A stretch of 64,000 bases of DNA from Pseudobdellovibrio sp031428275 (GCA_031428275.1 JANPPC010000013.1:62001-126000); one strand, 5' to 3'. Positions 42,845-51,864 are shown, numbered from the stretch's first letter. Program-made: numbers and translations. Notes: generated by a model from the letters alone, not told the origin.

Positions 42845-43768
42845 TTAAAAAATCTTTCGATAGGTTAAGAAAATATTGTACAGATTATACTTCGTCGTCG
42901 TGGCTTCTTTATTGTCTAGCTTCGAAACTTCAATCATAAATTCGTTCGCCGATCCAAAAGGCACGATGCCATAGGCGCTGATTCTTACGTCGGTGCTGTC
43001 TTTAGTGATCGTGCTAACGCCCGAAGTAACTACATTGTATTCGTCGGTCTTATATTCTTCATAAGATAAGCCGGCCTTCCATCCCATTTCTAACTGCCCA
43101 TATACTTTCCAAGCTAAGCCGGTTCCCGATTTATTTTTTTGGCTGGTTTTAACCCCTGATACGCTTGTCTCGATTTCTCCGTCTTGAAAAAGTGTATAGG
43201 TTAGAAGCGCACCGATGCTTGTGTAACCAATAGGAAAGCCACCCCCACCCGTTAAAACTATTTTCGGACGCGTAGAAACAGCCGATTCGGTGACCGTTGT
43301 ACCCGAGGTTTCTGATTTCGGTTTATCAGCGATACCGAAAACGTAAGATCCATCATAATACAGATGAGTTTTTTCAAAGTTAATAACGCCTTTAACTCCG
43401 ACGGTGGTATCTGAAATTCCGGCGCTTTTTACTTTGAAAGAAGGGGTCACAAGCGATGATGGGTTCTTAACATCTGCGCTTAGATCAGAATATTCTTGAG
43501 CTGCGTAGACCGAAACAAAGTCAGCGATACCGTATGCGTAACTGGCTTTAAGGGCAAAACCTGAAAGCGTTGATTTTACTCCTGCTGGAGTTCCGTCAGT
43601 ATTTCCTACCGGCAATGCTAAGCCAAAAATTAACTCTGTCTGACGAGCTAACGGGGCCGATACCCCAACTGTTTTTGCAGCAGCTGCCGAAGTTTTACGA
43701 TTTGGAAGTACCGCGTGTGATGCGGCACCAAAAAAAATCGTTAACGCGAATAATAATAAAAACTTCAT
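42845..43768 (-). CDS. predicted outer-membrane beta-barrel protein
   Basis: A 307-residue exported protein: signal peptide about 1-19 (FLLLFALTIFFGAASHA), then a chain of alternating amphipathic strands (AYGIADFVSVYAAQEYSD, GLAWKVYGQLEMGWKAGLSYEEY) and a C-terminal FLTYRKIF ending in Phe, the BAM recognition signature. Its pattern resembles 12- to 14-strand barrels of unknown specificity. It probably forms a porin or adhesin-like barrel. A palindrome AGGTATACCT and an AAGGTGG site lie just upstream of the ATG. Convergent with sodB. Confidence 0.8.
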   Translation of the reverse strand: MKFLLLFALTIFFGAASHAVLPNRKTSAAAAKTVGVSAPLARQTELIFGLALPVGNTDGTPAGVKSTLSGFALKASYAYGIADFVSVYAAQEYSDLSADVKNPSSLVTPSFKVKSAGISDTTVGVKGVINFEKTHLYYDGSYVFGIADKPKSETSGTTVTESAVSTRPKIVLTGGGGFPIGYTSIGALLTYTLFQDGEIETSVSGVKTSQKNKSGTGLAWKVYGQLEMGWKAGLSYEEYKTDEYNVVTSGVSTITKDSTDVRISAYGIVPFGSANEFMIEVSKLDNKEATTTKYNLYNIFLTYRKIF

Positions 43769-43953
43769 TCAAGCCACCTTAGGTATACCTATACTTAATT
43801 GTGACGCTGTTTATGAAAAACCGCAATACGGTCGTGAAGTTCTAAAAAGCTATCTTAGGACTTTGGGCCAGAACCGTCTTCCGACACTACGCCGTTTGCG
43901 CCTTCGTACCATTTTTAAACGGGTGTGGCTTTTAAGTTGTAACCAATACAAGA

Positions 43954-44490
43954 ATGAGAAAATCATCTTTTAAACATCGACGCTACTACCACCTAAACTT
44001 AGATTTTGAAACCCATCCCTTATTCAAACAGCTTGATTGGATATTTATACAAAAAAAAATTCGTAATGTGTCTGTTATGCACAAAATTGATATTAACGCT
44101 TTAATAATGATGGACACCCACGTGCACTTGATTCTAAGCAGTGGAAATCAAACAGAAAACTTTTTTTGCGAGCATTTCCAGAAAGAGATAGCACCGAAGG
44201 TCAATACAGACTGCTTTTGTGAACCGCTACTTAGCTATTCGCAGTACCTAAATGCATATAAGTATGTTTACCGAAACCCGGTCGAAGCCGGCCTGTGCGA
44301 GCGCGCAGAGCTATACCCCTACTCATCACTACAGATTCTTTTAGGCAAAGCTGTGGGTTATTTAGAATTTGATGACCAGCTAGCTATAATTCAAAACCCG
44401 CTACACATTCTAAAGTGGATTAATTCAGACGATGATTTTAAAGCATCTCAGCTTAGGCTTTTGCGCCAAGATAATTCATTATCTATGTAG
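43954..44490 (+). CDS. Y1 (REP-associated/IS200-like) transposase family protein
   Basis: A 178-residue HUH-superfamily protein. The HUH motif is in MMDTHVHLIL (H56, H58), and the helix YLNAYKYVYRNPVEAGL (about 98-114) carries the candidate catalytic Tyr (Y104 or Y106) in the NPVEAG context typical of RAYTs. Single-strand DNA nicking by this family is known; activity of this copy is not shown. I find no second copy and no obvious REP-like palindromes flanking it, so it looks like a solitary, possibly domesticated copy. Its 3' end overlaps the 3' end of glpD by 43 bp on the opposite strand. Confidence 0.8.
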   Translation: MRKSSFKHRRYYHLNLDFETHPLFKQLDWIFIQKKIRNVSVMHKIDINALIMMDTHVHLILSSGNQTENFFCEHFQKEIAPKVNTDCFCEPLLSYSQYLNAYKYVYRNPVEAGLCERAELYPYSSLQILLGKAVGYLEFDDQLAIIQNPLHILKWINSDDDFKASQLRLLRQDNSLSM

Positions 44491-46055
44491 GCCTTCAATG
44501 CATTTTTTTGATTTTCATTTTCTTGATCTGACCAGCTTAGCTCATGCTTAAAAACGGCCGATATTTCTTCTAATAAGCTTAAGCCATGGTCTCGATATGC
44601 TAAAACGAGTGGAACACGACGCGAATAGAAGTCGGTCAAGCTTAGACACATTGTTGTGCGAATAGCCTGATAAGCTTCAAGCTGCCAGTAATCTAAATCA
44701 GCTCCGTATTTTTCTAAAATTTCGTAAGCCTCTAATCCGTAACGATCTGCTAGCCTCACTTCGTTTTCAGTAACAGCTCGTGATTTTGCTAAATCGTAAT
44801 TCTCGGGTGATGTGTAACTATTTAACGGAGAGTTTGTTGCACAATTTCTAAAGTTAAGCCGACGCTCAATCGGCCACGTTTTAATGACCTTATCTACGAT
44901 CTGTTCAGACATCAAACGATACGTCGTATATTTACCGCCGGCTACAAACGTGAAGCCGCGCTTATCAGAAATAATGATATGTTCACGACTGGTTTTAGAT
45001 TCATGACCAGATTCGTCTTTTACTAAAGGCCGAACTCCGACATAAGTAGAAATAATATCATCTTCGGTTAACTTCGCACCCGGAAAGTAATCATTCGTAA
45101 TTTTTAAAAGGTATTTAACATCTTCTATAGTCACTTTTGCATCTTCTGGTTTGCCTTTAAAGTCTGTATCGGTCGTACCGATAATAATCATTTCGTGGCG
45201 CGGAATTGCAAAAGTAATTCGTGTACTTTCTTGGGCCGCCATCACCACCGCACTTGATAAAGGCAAACGGTCTTTATGTAAAGTTAAGTGAATGCCCTTT
45301 GTAGGGCGCAGTATCTCTTTCCAGTCATTTACTAACTTAGGGCCTACGATGTCAGTCCATGGGCCGACGCTCGACACAACGTGATCGCACGTAATTTTAA
45401 AACTTTTTTTTGTAAGCAGGTCTTCTACCTCTACTTGCGAAATTTTTTCGTTGGAAAAGTGTGACTTTTTAACCTGCACATAATTTACTGCCACCGTATC
45501 ATATTCGTTTGCGGCCCTTAGCGTTTCATGTACGAGGCGGTCATCATCCATATACCCGTCGGAATAAACAAACGAGCCGACCAAGTCCGTACCGCGCACG
45601 ATGGGTACTCGGTTTAAAGTTTTTACCTTATTTAACCGCTCATGCATTTCAGGAGTCTGAAAGAGCGCCAAAGCATCGTAAAGAATCATTCCCATTCCCA
45701 TTAAAAAAGGTCCCACCCGACTATCCTTAAAGAGCGGAATCATAAAGCGCAGCGGATGCGCCAAATGCGGAGCAATTTGAAAAAGTTTTGTTCGCTCGCT
45801 AAGAGCTTCAAACACCAAGTGAAATTCGTAATTTTCAAGATACCTAATTCCGCCGTGCACAAGTTTGCTTGAACGAGACGACGTTCCGAACGCGAAATCG
45901 TTTGATTCTACCAACGCTACCTTAAGACCCCGCATGGCTGCATCGCGCGCTACCCCCGCTCCGGTAATTCCGCCGCCGACGACCAACAGGTCGAAGTGTT
46001 CATTTTTCAGTCGTTCAATATTTTCGCTTCTTGTAATGCTTGAAAATTCTTTCAT
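44448..46055 (-). CDS. glpD: glycerol-3-phosphate dehydrogenase (FAD-dependent)
   Basis: Oxidises glycerol 3-phosphate to dihydroxyacetone phosphate, passing electrons to the quinone pool at the inner membrane. About 535 residues. The dinucleotide-binding loop VVGGGITGAGVARDAAMRG (near 27-45) and SRSSKLVHGGIRYLENYEF (near 64-82) mark the GlpD family. FTFAIPRHEMIIIGTTDTDF (split; near 245) and VAGGKYTTYRLMS (near 355) are in the FAD domain, and the C-terminal domain has FRNCATNSP. The start is taken at 46055, 5 bp after the GNAT stop; the frame also opens 15 codons upstream inside the GNAT gene. Likely co-transcribed with the GNAT gene. It would let the cell use glycerol phosphate from prey lipids (inference). 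Confidence 0.94.
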   Translation of the reverse strand: MKEFSSITRSENIERLKNEHFDLLVVGGGITGAGVARDAAMRGLKVALVESNDFAFGTSSRSSKLVHGGIRYLENYEFHLVFEALSERTKLFQIAPHLAHPLRFMIPLFKDSRVGPFLMGMGMILYDALALFQTPEMHERLNKVKTLNRVPIVRGTDLVGSFVYSDGYMDDDRLVHETLRAANEYDTVAVNYVQVKKSHFSNEKISQVEVEDLLTKKSFKITCDHVVSSVGPWTDIVGPKLVNDWKEILRPTKGIHLTLHKDRLPLSSAVVMAAQESTRITFAIPRHEMIIIGTTDTDFKGKPEDAKVTIEDVKYLLKITNDYFPGAKLTEDDIISTYVGVRPLVKDESGHESKTSREHIIISDKRGFTFVAGGKYTTYRLMSEQIVDKVIKTWPIERRLNFRNCATNSPLNSYTSPENYDLAKSRAVTENEVRLADRYGLEAYEILEKYGADLDYWQLEAYQAIRTTMCLSLTDFYSRRVPLVLAYRDHGLSLLEEISAVFKHELSWSDQENENQKNALKAYIDNELSWRKSLS

Positions 46056-46060
46056 ATTAC

Positions 46061-46513
46061 CTATTTCGTCGTTTTCAAAAAAACGGTTTCTCGATCCCAA
46101 GGTTGAAACTGGAAGGGCTTAGTCAATTCGAGAGCTTGAACACTTGAAGAAAGTAAAACGCGTTGGAAGTGTTTTTCACGCGACAGCCGATAAGCAATAT
46201 CAACTAATTCACTAATAATTTCTGGATTTAGAGCACTGACATACTCGACCCATAAGGTTTGAGTTTGTTTATCGACAAACAAAAGTGGCTGGCCTAAAAA
46301 GAAACCGACAATATTTTGCTGATCGTCTTCAGCTACAAAGCTCCAGCCTAACTTGAAGTGATGCTCTAAAGATTCTTTGCGAAATGAAGAGTCCCAGACT
46401 AGCATTTTATTTTCAAAGCTTTCGCTATCGTCTTGAAACTTTTGAGTGATTTCGAACTGATAGACTTTTTCAACATCGGCCAACTGCGCAATACGGTAAG
46501 TTATGGGATTCAT
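46061..46513 (-). CDS. GNAT-like N-acetyltransferase
   Basis: A 150-residue protein of GNAT size and layout. Strands VEKVYQFEITQKF near 14 and WSFVAEDDQQNIVGFFLGQPL (core VAEDDQQNIVGFFLG) near 58-76 form the usual beta-bulge region, and ISELVDIAYRLSREKHFQRVLLSSS (about 100-124) fits the alpha4/beta5 region. The acetyl-CoA P-loop (Q/R-x-x-G-x-G/A) is not clearly present, so assignment is moderate and activity uncertain. It precedes glpD by 5 bp. Its start overlaps the longest possible frame of the divergent HAD gene. Confidence 0.65.
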   Translation of the reverse strand: MNPITYRIAQLADVEKVYQFEITQKFQDDSESFENKMLVWDSSFRKESLEHHFKLGWSFVAEDDQQNIVGFFLGQPLLFVDKQTQTLWVEYVSALNPEIISELVDIAYRLSREKHFQRVLLSSSVQALELTKPFQFQPWDRETVFLKTTK

Positions 46514-46574
46514 AACTCTATTTCACCCGAGTTCGCAGATGACAGCAACTGCTATCTCGACTAAGATCTATGCT

Positions 46575-47324
46575 ATGAACTACAAAGCATTTCCAAATGA
46601 ATTTTGGCAAAACCTTGAGAAAACAATAACTGAATTGAAAGCAAAGAATACTAGGCTTATTGCCGCTTTCGATGCCGACGGAACTTTGTGGGACGTAGAC
46701 TTAGGCGAAAATTTTTTTCAGTATCAAATCGATTTGAAGCAAGTACCTTTACCGGCTGACCCCTGGAATCATTACTTAGAAATGAAGAAGATTAATGATG
46801 ACCCACGTTCAGCTTACGCCTGGCTGGCCCAGATTAACGAGGGAAAGTCAGTCGAGCAAGTTCGCGAATGGGCGCAAGCTGCTTTTAATTCAATTTTACC
46901 TTCACCTATTTTTTCTGAACAAAAAAAATTAATTGAGGTTCTTAAATCTCACGGTGTAAAAATTTACATAGTTACGGCTTCAATAAAATGGGCCGTCGAG
47001 CCCGGCGCACGCGCCTTGGGCTTGTCGAATGAGGATGTAATCGGTGTTGAAACAGTTGTTAACGATAAAATCATTTCTAAAGAGGCCGTATTACCAATTA
47101 CATATCGCCAAGGTAAAGTGACCGCATTATGGCAGGCTACAAAAAATCAACCGCACTTTTTAGCGGTGGGTAATTCAATTGGTGATTTTGAATTACTTGA
47201 AAAAGCTAGCCATATTCGCCTAGCGGTAAGTGCGGCTTCGCGTGATGATAAATTATTTCGTTCTGAAAGTGCATTATCGAATAAAGCAAATGAACTTGGC
47301 TGGTGGAATCACCGATTTATATGA
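46575..47324 (+). CDS. HAD-superfamily phosphatase (phosphoserine phosphatase-like)
   Basis: About 249 residues. HAD motif I AAFDADGTLWDVDLGENF (about 29-46) with the DxDGT nucleophile and acid/base, motif II IYIVTASIKWAVEPGA (near 134) with T/S, motif III Lys region (YRQGKVTAL), and motif IV VGNSIGDFELLE (near 196). The cap region between motifs I and II is helical, like SerB/CicA-type enzymes. Substrate unknown. The frame opens as early as 46503, but those starts overlap the divergent GNAT gene; ATG at 46575 (or 46539) is more likely. The stop overlaps the next gene by 4 bp. Confidence 0.8.
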   Translation: MNYKAFPNEFWQNLEKTITELKAKNTRLIAAFDADGTLWDVDLGENFFQYQIDLKQVPLPADPWNHYLEMKKINDDPRSAYAWLAQINEGKSVEQVREWAQAAFNSILPSPIFSEQKKLIEVLKSHGVKIYIVTASIKWAVEPGARALGLSNEDVIGVETVVNDKIISKEAVLPITYRQGKVTALWQATKNQPHFLAVGNSIGDFELLEKASHIRLAVSAASRDDKLFRSESALSNKANELGWWNHRFI

Positions 47325-47707
47325 CTAAAGCAGTTCAACAGATCGTAAAAATTTTAATTGTGATTTGTTTAACAGCCGGAGTTTTTCTGTTATCGCGAAA
47401 TGCTTATAAAAAGCAGACTTCGCGAAAGCCGCACACGCACTCCATGTCGGCTACTTTGAAAAAGTACTTCTTAGCCAATGAAAAGCCTCAGCGGATTGAA
47501 ATTTTAAGCTACACGAAGCGTTTTGAAAAAGACGTTCAAGAAATTAAAAAAATGAAGATTGCACAGAATTCACAAGCAACTTTCTATGCGACCGTTCAAT
47601 TTTTTACCGACGAGTCTGATTTAACAGCGCCACTTATTGCCCAGATTCGTTTTATTGATCTTAAAAGTGGAAATCAAATTAAAGAAGAAAGCCTAAACTT
47701 AGAATAG
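47321..47707 (+). CDS. small membrane-anchored protein, unknown function
   Basis: A 128-residue protein with one N-terminal transmembrane helix (about 8-26, IVKILIVICLTAGVFLLS) and a basic, extracytoplasmic region ending in a beta-type segment (FYATVQFFTDESDLTAPLIAQIRFIDL). No family recognised. The ATG is set by the ATGA overlap with the stop of the HAD phosphatase, implying translational coupling; the upstream in-frame ATG at 47303 lies inside that gene. Convergent with aminopeptidase P. Confidence 0.65.
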   Translation: MTKAVQQIVKILIVICLTAGVFLLSRNAYKKQTSRKPHTHSMSATLKKYFLANEKPQRIEILSYTKRFEKDVQEIKKMKIAQNSQATFYATVQFFTDESDLTAPLIAQIRFIDLKSGNQIKEESLNLE

Positions 47708-47751
47708 TTAAGGCTTCAAACTTCAGACAATTCTAATTCAAAACAGTTAAA

Positions 47752-49074
47752 TTAAAGACCAGTGCCAACTAAGTTTTCAATTTCGTCGATTTCTTTCGGC
47801 ACTCCCGATGTCAGATTATCGCAACCCTTCGCAGTAACGACAATATTATCTTCGATGCGTACACCAATACCGCGAAATTCTTCGGGAGCAGTTTTATCAT
47901 CGGCTGGGATGTATAAGCCGGGTTCGACAGTAAAGCACATGCCTTCTTCTATTGGGCGAGGATCAGCGCCAATAAAATAAAGACCAGCGTCGTGAACATC
48001 CATACCCAACCAGTGGCCTATGCCATGCGGATAGTACTTACGGTGTTCGTTCGCTTTTATCACATCTTCTTTACGACCGCTGACTAAGCCTAGCTCTAGC
48101 ATTAAATCAGTTAAACGGCTTGCACCCATTTCGTGAAGATCTTTAAAGAAAATACCTGGCTTTATGTAAGCGATAATTTCTTTTTGAATTTTTAAAACAC
48201 CTTCGTACACTTTTCTTTGAGCCGCTGTAAATTTACCGCTGACTGGGAAAGTACGGGTGATGTCTCCCGAATAATAATTATATTCTGCGCCCGCATCGAT
48301 AAGTAATAAGTCTCCAGCTTTGCATACCTGGTCGTTAAAATTGTAATGTAGCGTGGTCGCATTTGCGCCAGTCGCAACAATATGATTGTAACCAGGTCGT
48401 GCGGCGCCCTTCATGTAAAATTCAGTAGTTAATACCCCTTGAATTTGGCGCTCATTCACACCGGGCTTGGTAAACTTCATTGCTGCTACATGAGCGTCAG
48501 CAGAAATTTGACAGGCAATACGCTGATTAGCTAAATCGTCTTGATCTTTCTTAAGACGGTATTCACCTAAGAAAGTATCAGCATCTTTAATTGTTAATAA
48601 ACCGTAACCAGTGCGACCCGATGCACGCTTCAGCGCCATTAAAACTTTTTGAACCCAGTGATCAGCTTCTGGATTCTTAAATAGTGTATAATAAAGCTGC
48701 TCTTGGCCTTTTAGTAGTTCGACTGCCTTCGTGTCGAAGTCTTCAATTTTGTAAACTTCGTCGATTTGAAATTCTTTTTTTGTTCCTTCGGGACCGAAAC
48801 GAAACCCATCCCAAGTTTCGCGTTCGACATTTTTTTGACGAACAAACATTACAGTTTCCGGCGATTTCCCGGGGCGAATTAATAGAACACTTTCTGGTTC
48901 TTCGAAACCAGTGAGGTAATAAAGATTCGAATCTTGTCTGTAGTGATGGTGAACATCGTCATTTCTGATTTGTTCAGGGTGGGCGACCACCATCAAAGCG
49001 GCGCCGTTTAATCCGGCAATAACGCGTTTACGACGTTTTTTAAAAATTTCTGGGTTCTCTGTCGATTTTCTCAT
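47752..49074 (-). CDS. pepP: Xaa-Pro aminopeptidase (aminopeptidase P)
   Basis: Removes N-terminal residues ahead of proline. 440 residues in the pita-bread fold. The N-terminal domain begins RKSTENPEIFKKRRKRV. The dinuclear metal ligands are in LLIDAGAEYNYYSGDITRTFP (two Asp, near 252-263), GIGHWLGMDVHDAG (His near 354), CFTVEPGLYIP (Glu near 385) and IGVRIEDNIVV (Glu near 408). The YYPHGIGHWLG and NHIVATGANATTLHY segments are typical. No signal peptide. It suits a lifestyle that digests prey peptides but is also common in other bacteria. Confidence 0.95.
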   Translation of the reverse strand: MRKSTENPEIFKKRRKRVIAGLNGAALMVVAHPEQIRNDDVHHHYRQDSNLYYLTGFEEPESVLLIRPGKSPETVMFVRQKNVERETWDGFRFGPEGTKKEFQIDEVYKIEDFDTKAVELLKGQEQLYYTLFKNPEADHWVQKVLMALKRASGRTGYGLLTIKDADTFLGEYRLKKDQDDLANQRIACQISADAHVAAMKFTKPGVNERQIQGVLTTEFYMKGAARPGYNHIVATGANATTLHYNFNDQVCKAGDLLLIDAGAEYNYYSGDITRTFPVSGKFTAAQRKVYEGVLKIQKEIIAYIKPGIFFKDLHEMGASRLTDLMLELGLVSGRKEDVIKANEHRKYYPHGIGHWLGMDVHDAGLYFIGADPRPIEEGMCFTVEPGLYIPADDKTAPEEFRGIGVRIEDNIVVTAKGCDNLTSGVPKEIDEIENLVGTGL

Positions 49075-49110
49075 AAAGCACGATCCATCTTTTAGTTAAG
49101 CCAAGCAGGT

Positions 49111-50013
49111 TTATAAACCGTATTTAGTCGCTAATTTTCTTATCTGATTGTAGCTGAGTTCAGCACCTTTGGCTATTAAATCGCGACGCTTATCAAGATC
49201 ATTTATTCCGAAATCATTTAAATTGATCTCGATCATTTCGTCGATACCCGTAGGCTTCTTAGCCATAAGTGCAGCCGACTGCGCCCATAAGATATTTTCA
49301 GCTGAACTATAGTCTTTTACGAACGATCGCGGCGAGCCTTGATGAGCCATCACATTAACTAAAATTATGCGGTTGGCGCCCGTTGACCGTAAGTACTGGG
49401 CCAAGCTCGCAACGTCGCTCATAACCGCAACACTTTGCCCGTACACAGCCGTAACCGGCGGTTGCGACACACAAAACGGAATCAGCTGATCTAGTTGCCC
49501 GCGGTTTAGTAAAAAATAAGTTTGCTTGTTTAAATTCAACGATGGGCACACAAAAGGAATTTTTAAATCAGCCGTATTCTTTTTCTCAAAAACCGCTTTA
49601 AGAAAAGATTCGGTTTTACTGAACTCTTTTAGCTTAGACATTTCCCATTCAACTTCGTTGGCCGAAAGATTTTGAGCGTATGTGGCTGCGACAACGGAGC
49701 CCCACTCAAAACCAGCCACAGCGTGAACTGGCCATTTCATTTTTTGCAATTCTTTTAAAACTCCTATATGCGCAAATGTTTTGGCGCCGCCACCAGAAAA
49801 AATAAAACCAAAGCGCGGTAAGGTTTTATTCATCGCAATCGGGGCCGTTCCCGATGAAGCAGCAGAAGGCGAAATTTCTTTTCCCATCTCAGCTTGCTCG
49901 GGTACTTTGGCTGAAGTTGCCGCTGAATCTGATTCTTGACGAATACGCTGCGTCGTACACGCAGAAACAAAAAATCCAATTAGTAAGGCTGCCTTAAGAT
50001 TTATTTTTTCCAT
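49111..50013 (-). CDS. patatin-like lipoprotein, apparently catalytically defective
   Basis: A 300-residue lipoprotein: signal segment about 5-18 and lipobox ending at C19 (FFVSAC), then a 45-residue linker and a patatin-like alpha/beta domain. The glycine-rich oxyanion loop FSGGGAKTFAHIGVLKEL (about 72-89) is intact. However, where patatins have the nucleophile GxSxG the sequence is GFEWG (101-105), with Glu103 for Ser. The usual DG[GA] catalytic Asp is not seen either; the region reads AVMSDVAS (196-203) before the conserved STGANRIILVN. The start at 50013 is chosen because the lipoprotein signal begins there; the frame also opens from 50082. It overlaps tlyA by 20 bp and ends the xse-ispA-tlyA unit. 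It may be a structural or binding protein. Confidence 0.82.
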   Translation of the reverse strand: MEKINLKAALLIGFFVSACTTQRIRQESDSAATSAKVPEQAEMGKEISPSAASSGTAPIAMNKTLPRFGFIFSGGGAKTFAHIGVLKELQKMKWPVHAVAGFEWGSVVAATYAQNLSANEVEWEMSKLKEFSKTESFLKAVFEKKNTADLKIPFVCPSLNLNKQTYFLLNRGQLDQLIPFCVSQPPVTAVYGQSVAVMSDVASLAQYLRSTGANRIILVNVMAHQGSPRSFVKDYSSAENILWAQSAALMAKKPTGIDEMIEINLNDFGINDLDKRRDLIAKGAELSYNQIRKLATKYGL

Positions 50014-50761
50014 AAATAAAAAACTCCTGATTGCCATCTTTACCCGGCAAATCTGATTCAAAGTAATCTTTAACTTCTCCAAAAACTTCAGTCACTTTAG
50101 CTTTAATTTCTTTTTCGATTAAAACGTAGTTTTTCTTATCTTTAATGACACCATTTCGATCAAGAGCTTTCGCTCCCGCTTCGAATTGTGGCTTAACAAG
50201 AAATAAAAACTCGCCGTCTTTAGCCATGAACGGCTCAATAGCCTCGATCACTTTCGTGATTGAGATAAATGAAACATCCATCACAACCAAAGGAAATCCC
50301 CCGAGTGGAACGTGAGCTTCAAAATCTTTCGATTGTGAAAGTTCTTTAACGTTAATGCCTTCTATAAATATGACTCTAGGATCTTCTTTCAACGTAGCGT
50401 GCAGTTGATCGTGGCCCACATCGATACCGACGACTTTTTTTGCTCCACTAGCCAATAAACATTCGGTGAACCCACCTGTGGACTGGCCAATATCTAAAAT
50501 AATTTCGCCCGCTACATTAAGTTTAGTGTGTGCAAGAGCCGCCTCTAACTTAAGTCCTGCGCGTGACACATATTTTTGTATTGGGTTTTGTTCTACAAAA
50601 ATGAATTCTTCGTTCTCTGGTAAAACTTCGTAACTTGGCTTTGTTAGCCCCACCGACTTTGCAGACTTTTTTAGAACTACAAAATTATTTTGAATCAGAT
50701 CTTGAGCCTGGGTTCTAGAAGTCGCCTTCTTCACTTTGACTAAATATAGATCTAGTCTCAA
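49994..50761 (-). CDS. tlyA: TlyA-family S4/FtsJ-like rRNA methyltransferase
   Basis: A 255-residue two-domain protein: N-terminal S4 RNA-binding domain (about 1-60, MRLDLYLVKVKKATSRTQAQ core, VSRAGLKLEAAL near 64) and a class I methyltransferase (EIILDIGQSTGGFTECLLASGA near 86-107; GIDVGHDQL; VVMDVSFISITKV near 163; FLVKPQFE near 196). In mycobacteria TlyA 2'-O-methylates 16S and 23S rRNA; many bacteria carry the 23S-only type. The old name hemolysin A is a misnomer. The stop of ispA and this start are one base apart. Confidence 0.9.
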   Translation of the reverse strand: MRLDLYLVKVKKATSRTQAQDLIQNNFVVLKKSAKSVGLTKPSYEVLPENEEFIFVEQNPIQKYVSRAGLKLEAALAHTKLNVAGEIILDIGQSTGGFTECLLASGAKKVVGIDVGHDQLHATLKEDPRVIFIEGINVKELSQSKDFEAHVPLGGFPLVVMDVSFISITKVIEAIEPFMAKDGEFLFLVKPQFEAGAKALDRNGVIKDKKNYVLIEKEIKAKVTEVFGEVKDYFESDLPGKDGNQEFFIYGKNKS

Positions 50762-51637
50762 TTACGAAGTCCTTTGCAGGTTGTAGTCGATCAAATCATT
50801 TAGATCCTGAGTTTTAATTGAATTGATTTTTTTTAGTAATTCTTTGGCCGCGTTTGATTTACTTTGAAGTTCAGCAATTGTTTGGCTTTCGCCGATAACT
50901 GATAAATAACTTTTGTGATCTTGCTCTTTATCATTCGCGTCTAACAAATCGTCTTTGATTTGAAATGCTAAACCCAAATTCAGTGAAAATTCTGAAATCG
51001 TTCTTACTTGCGCTTCGTTCGCATCAGCTAATAAAGCTGCACCTACTGCGGCCGATTCAATAAGGTAGCCTGTTTTCAATAAATGAATTTCTTCAAGGTC
51101 AGTCAGCGTGATTGCGGCCGTTGAATTCATATCAAGAGCTTGCCCGCCCACCATTCCGAATGAACCAATTTTTTCAGATAACATCCGAGTGATTTGCACA
51201 CTGGTGGTGGCCGACATTTGCGCGTCGTGACTGATCAGATAAAAAGCTTCGGTCAGTAACGCATCACCGGCCAAAAGAGCCATCGCATCGCCAAAAACTT
51301 TATGGTTGGTCGGCTTACCCCGGCGAAAGTCATCATTATCCATACAAGGAAGGTCATCGTGGATCAGCGAATAGGTGTGAACCATTTCAATTGCTAGGCA
51401 GAAATTCTTAATTTTTTCTGAATCTTGATGCCAGATCTGATACACCAAAGAAGCTAAAAATGGTCGAAATCTTTTACCGCCCGAACGCATACTATAGGTT
51501 TTAGAATCCCATAACGTTTTCACGAAATGCGCTTGGTCTTTTCGTGAACTCAGATAAGCAACGAACCAAAAATCAAACTGCTTCGCGAAAGCTTCAGCTT
51601 TTTGACTAATTGTTTGGGCTTGTCCGCTTAAAGTCAT
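50762..51637 (-). CDS. ispA: geranyl/farnesyl diphosphate synthase
   Basis: Head-to-tail prenyl transferase condensing IPP with DMAPP/GPP to farnesyl diphosphate, precursor of quinone side chains and undecaprenyl phosphate. 291 residues. First aspartate-rich motif DDLPCMDNDDFRRGKPTNH (near 95), second LAFQIKDDLLDA (near 228), GGQALDM (near 164), and a KTGYLIESAA (near 187) lysine. These are standard IspA features. The start overlaps xseB by 4 bp, placing it in the widely conserved xseA-xseB-ispA arrangement (usually followed by dxs; here by tlyA). Confidence 0.93.
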   Translation of the reverse strand: MTLSGQAQTISQKAEAFAKQFDFWFVAYLSSRKDQAHFVKTLWDSKTYSMRSGGKRFRPFLASLVYQIWHQDSEKIKNFCLAIEMVHTYSLIHDDLPCMDNDDFRRGKPTNHKVFGDAMALLAGDALLTEAFYLISHDAQMSATTSVQITRMLSEKIGSFGMVGGQALDMNSTAAITLTDLEEIHLLKTGYLIESAAVGAALLADANEAQVRTISEFSLNLGLAFQIKDDLLDANDKEQDHKSYLSVIGESQTIAELQSKSNAAKELLKKINSIKTQDLNDLIDYNLQRTS

Positions 51638-51864
51638 GATTCGCTATTTTCGCCTTTGAAGGTTTCAGTCAAAGCTTTACCGTTTGCATCGAAGCCCACA
51701 AGTTTTTTAACTTGGGCTTCAGCCTGGGCTAATTGACCATGGCATTCACGAGAAAGCTTAACACCTTCTTCGAATAACTTTAGCGATTCTTCTAAGGCAA
51801 GATCGCCTTTTTCCATTTTAGAGACGATCTCTTCCAGGCGAGATAATTTTTTTTCAAAGTCCAT
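51634..51864 (-). CDS. xseB: exodeoxyribonuclease VII small subunit
   Basis: A 76-residue helical subunit that binds XseA. The family signature FEKKLSRLEEIVSKMEKGDLALEESLKLFEEGVKLSRECHGQL begins at residue 3 (key parts EKKLSRLEEIV and LEESLKLFEEGVKL). It overlaps xseA by 11 bp and ispA by 4 bp, consistent with coupled translation. Exonuclease VII degrades single-stranded DNA in both directions. Confidence 0.95.
   Translation of the reverse strand: MDFEKKLSRLEEIVSKMEKGDLALEESLKLFEEGVKLSRECHGQLAQAEAQVKKLVGFDANGKALTETFKGENSES

Noticed and set aside
43780..43793. Palindrome AGGTATACCT upstream of the barrel gene at 43768
   Set aside because: Overlaps the expected promoter/ribosome-binding region but a single 10-bp palindrome is not enough to call an operator.
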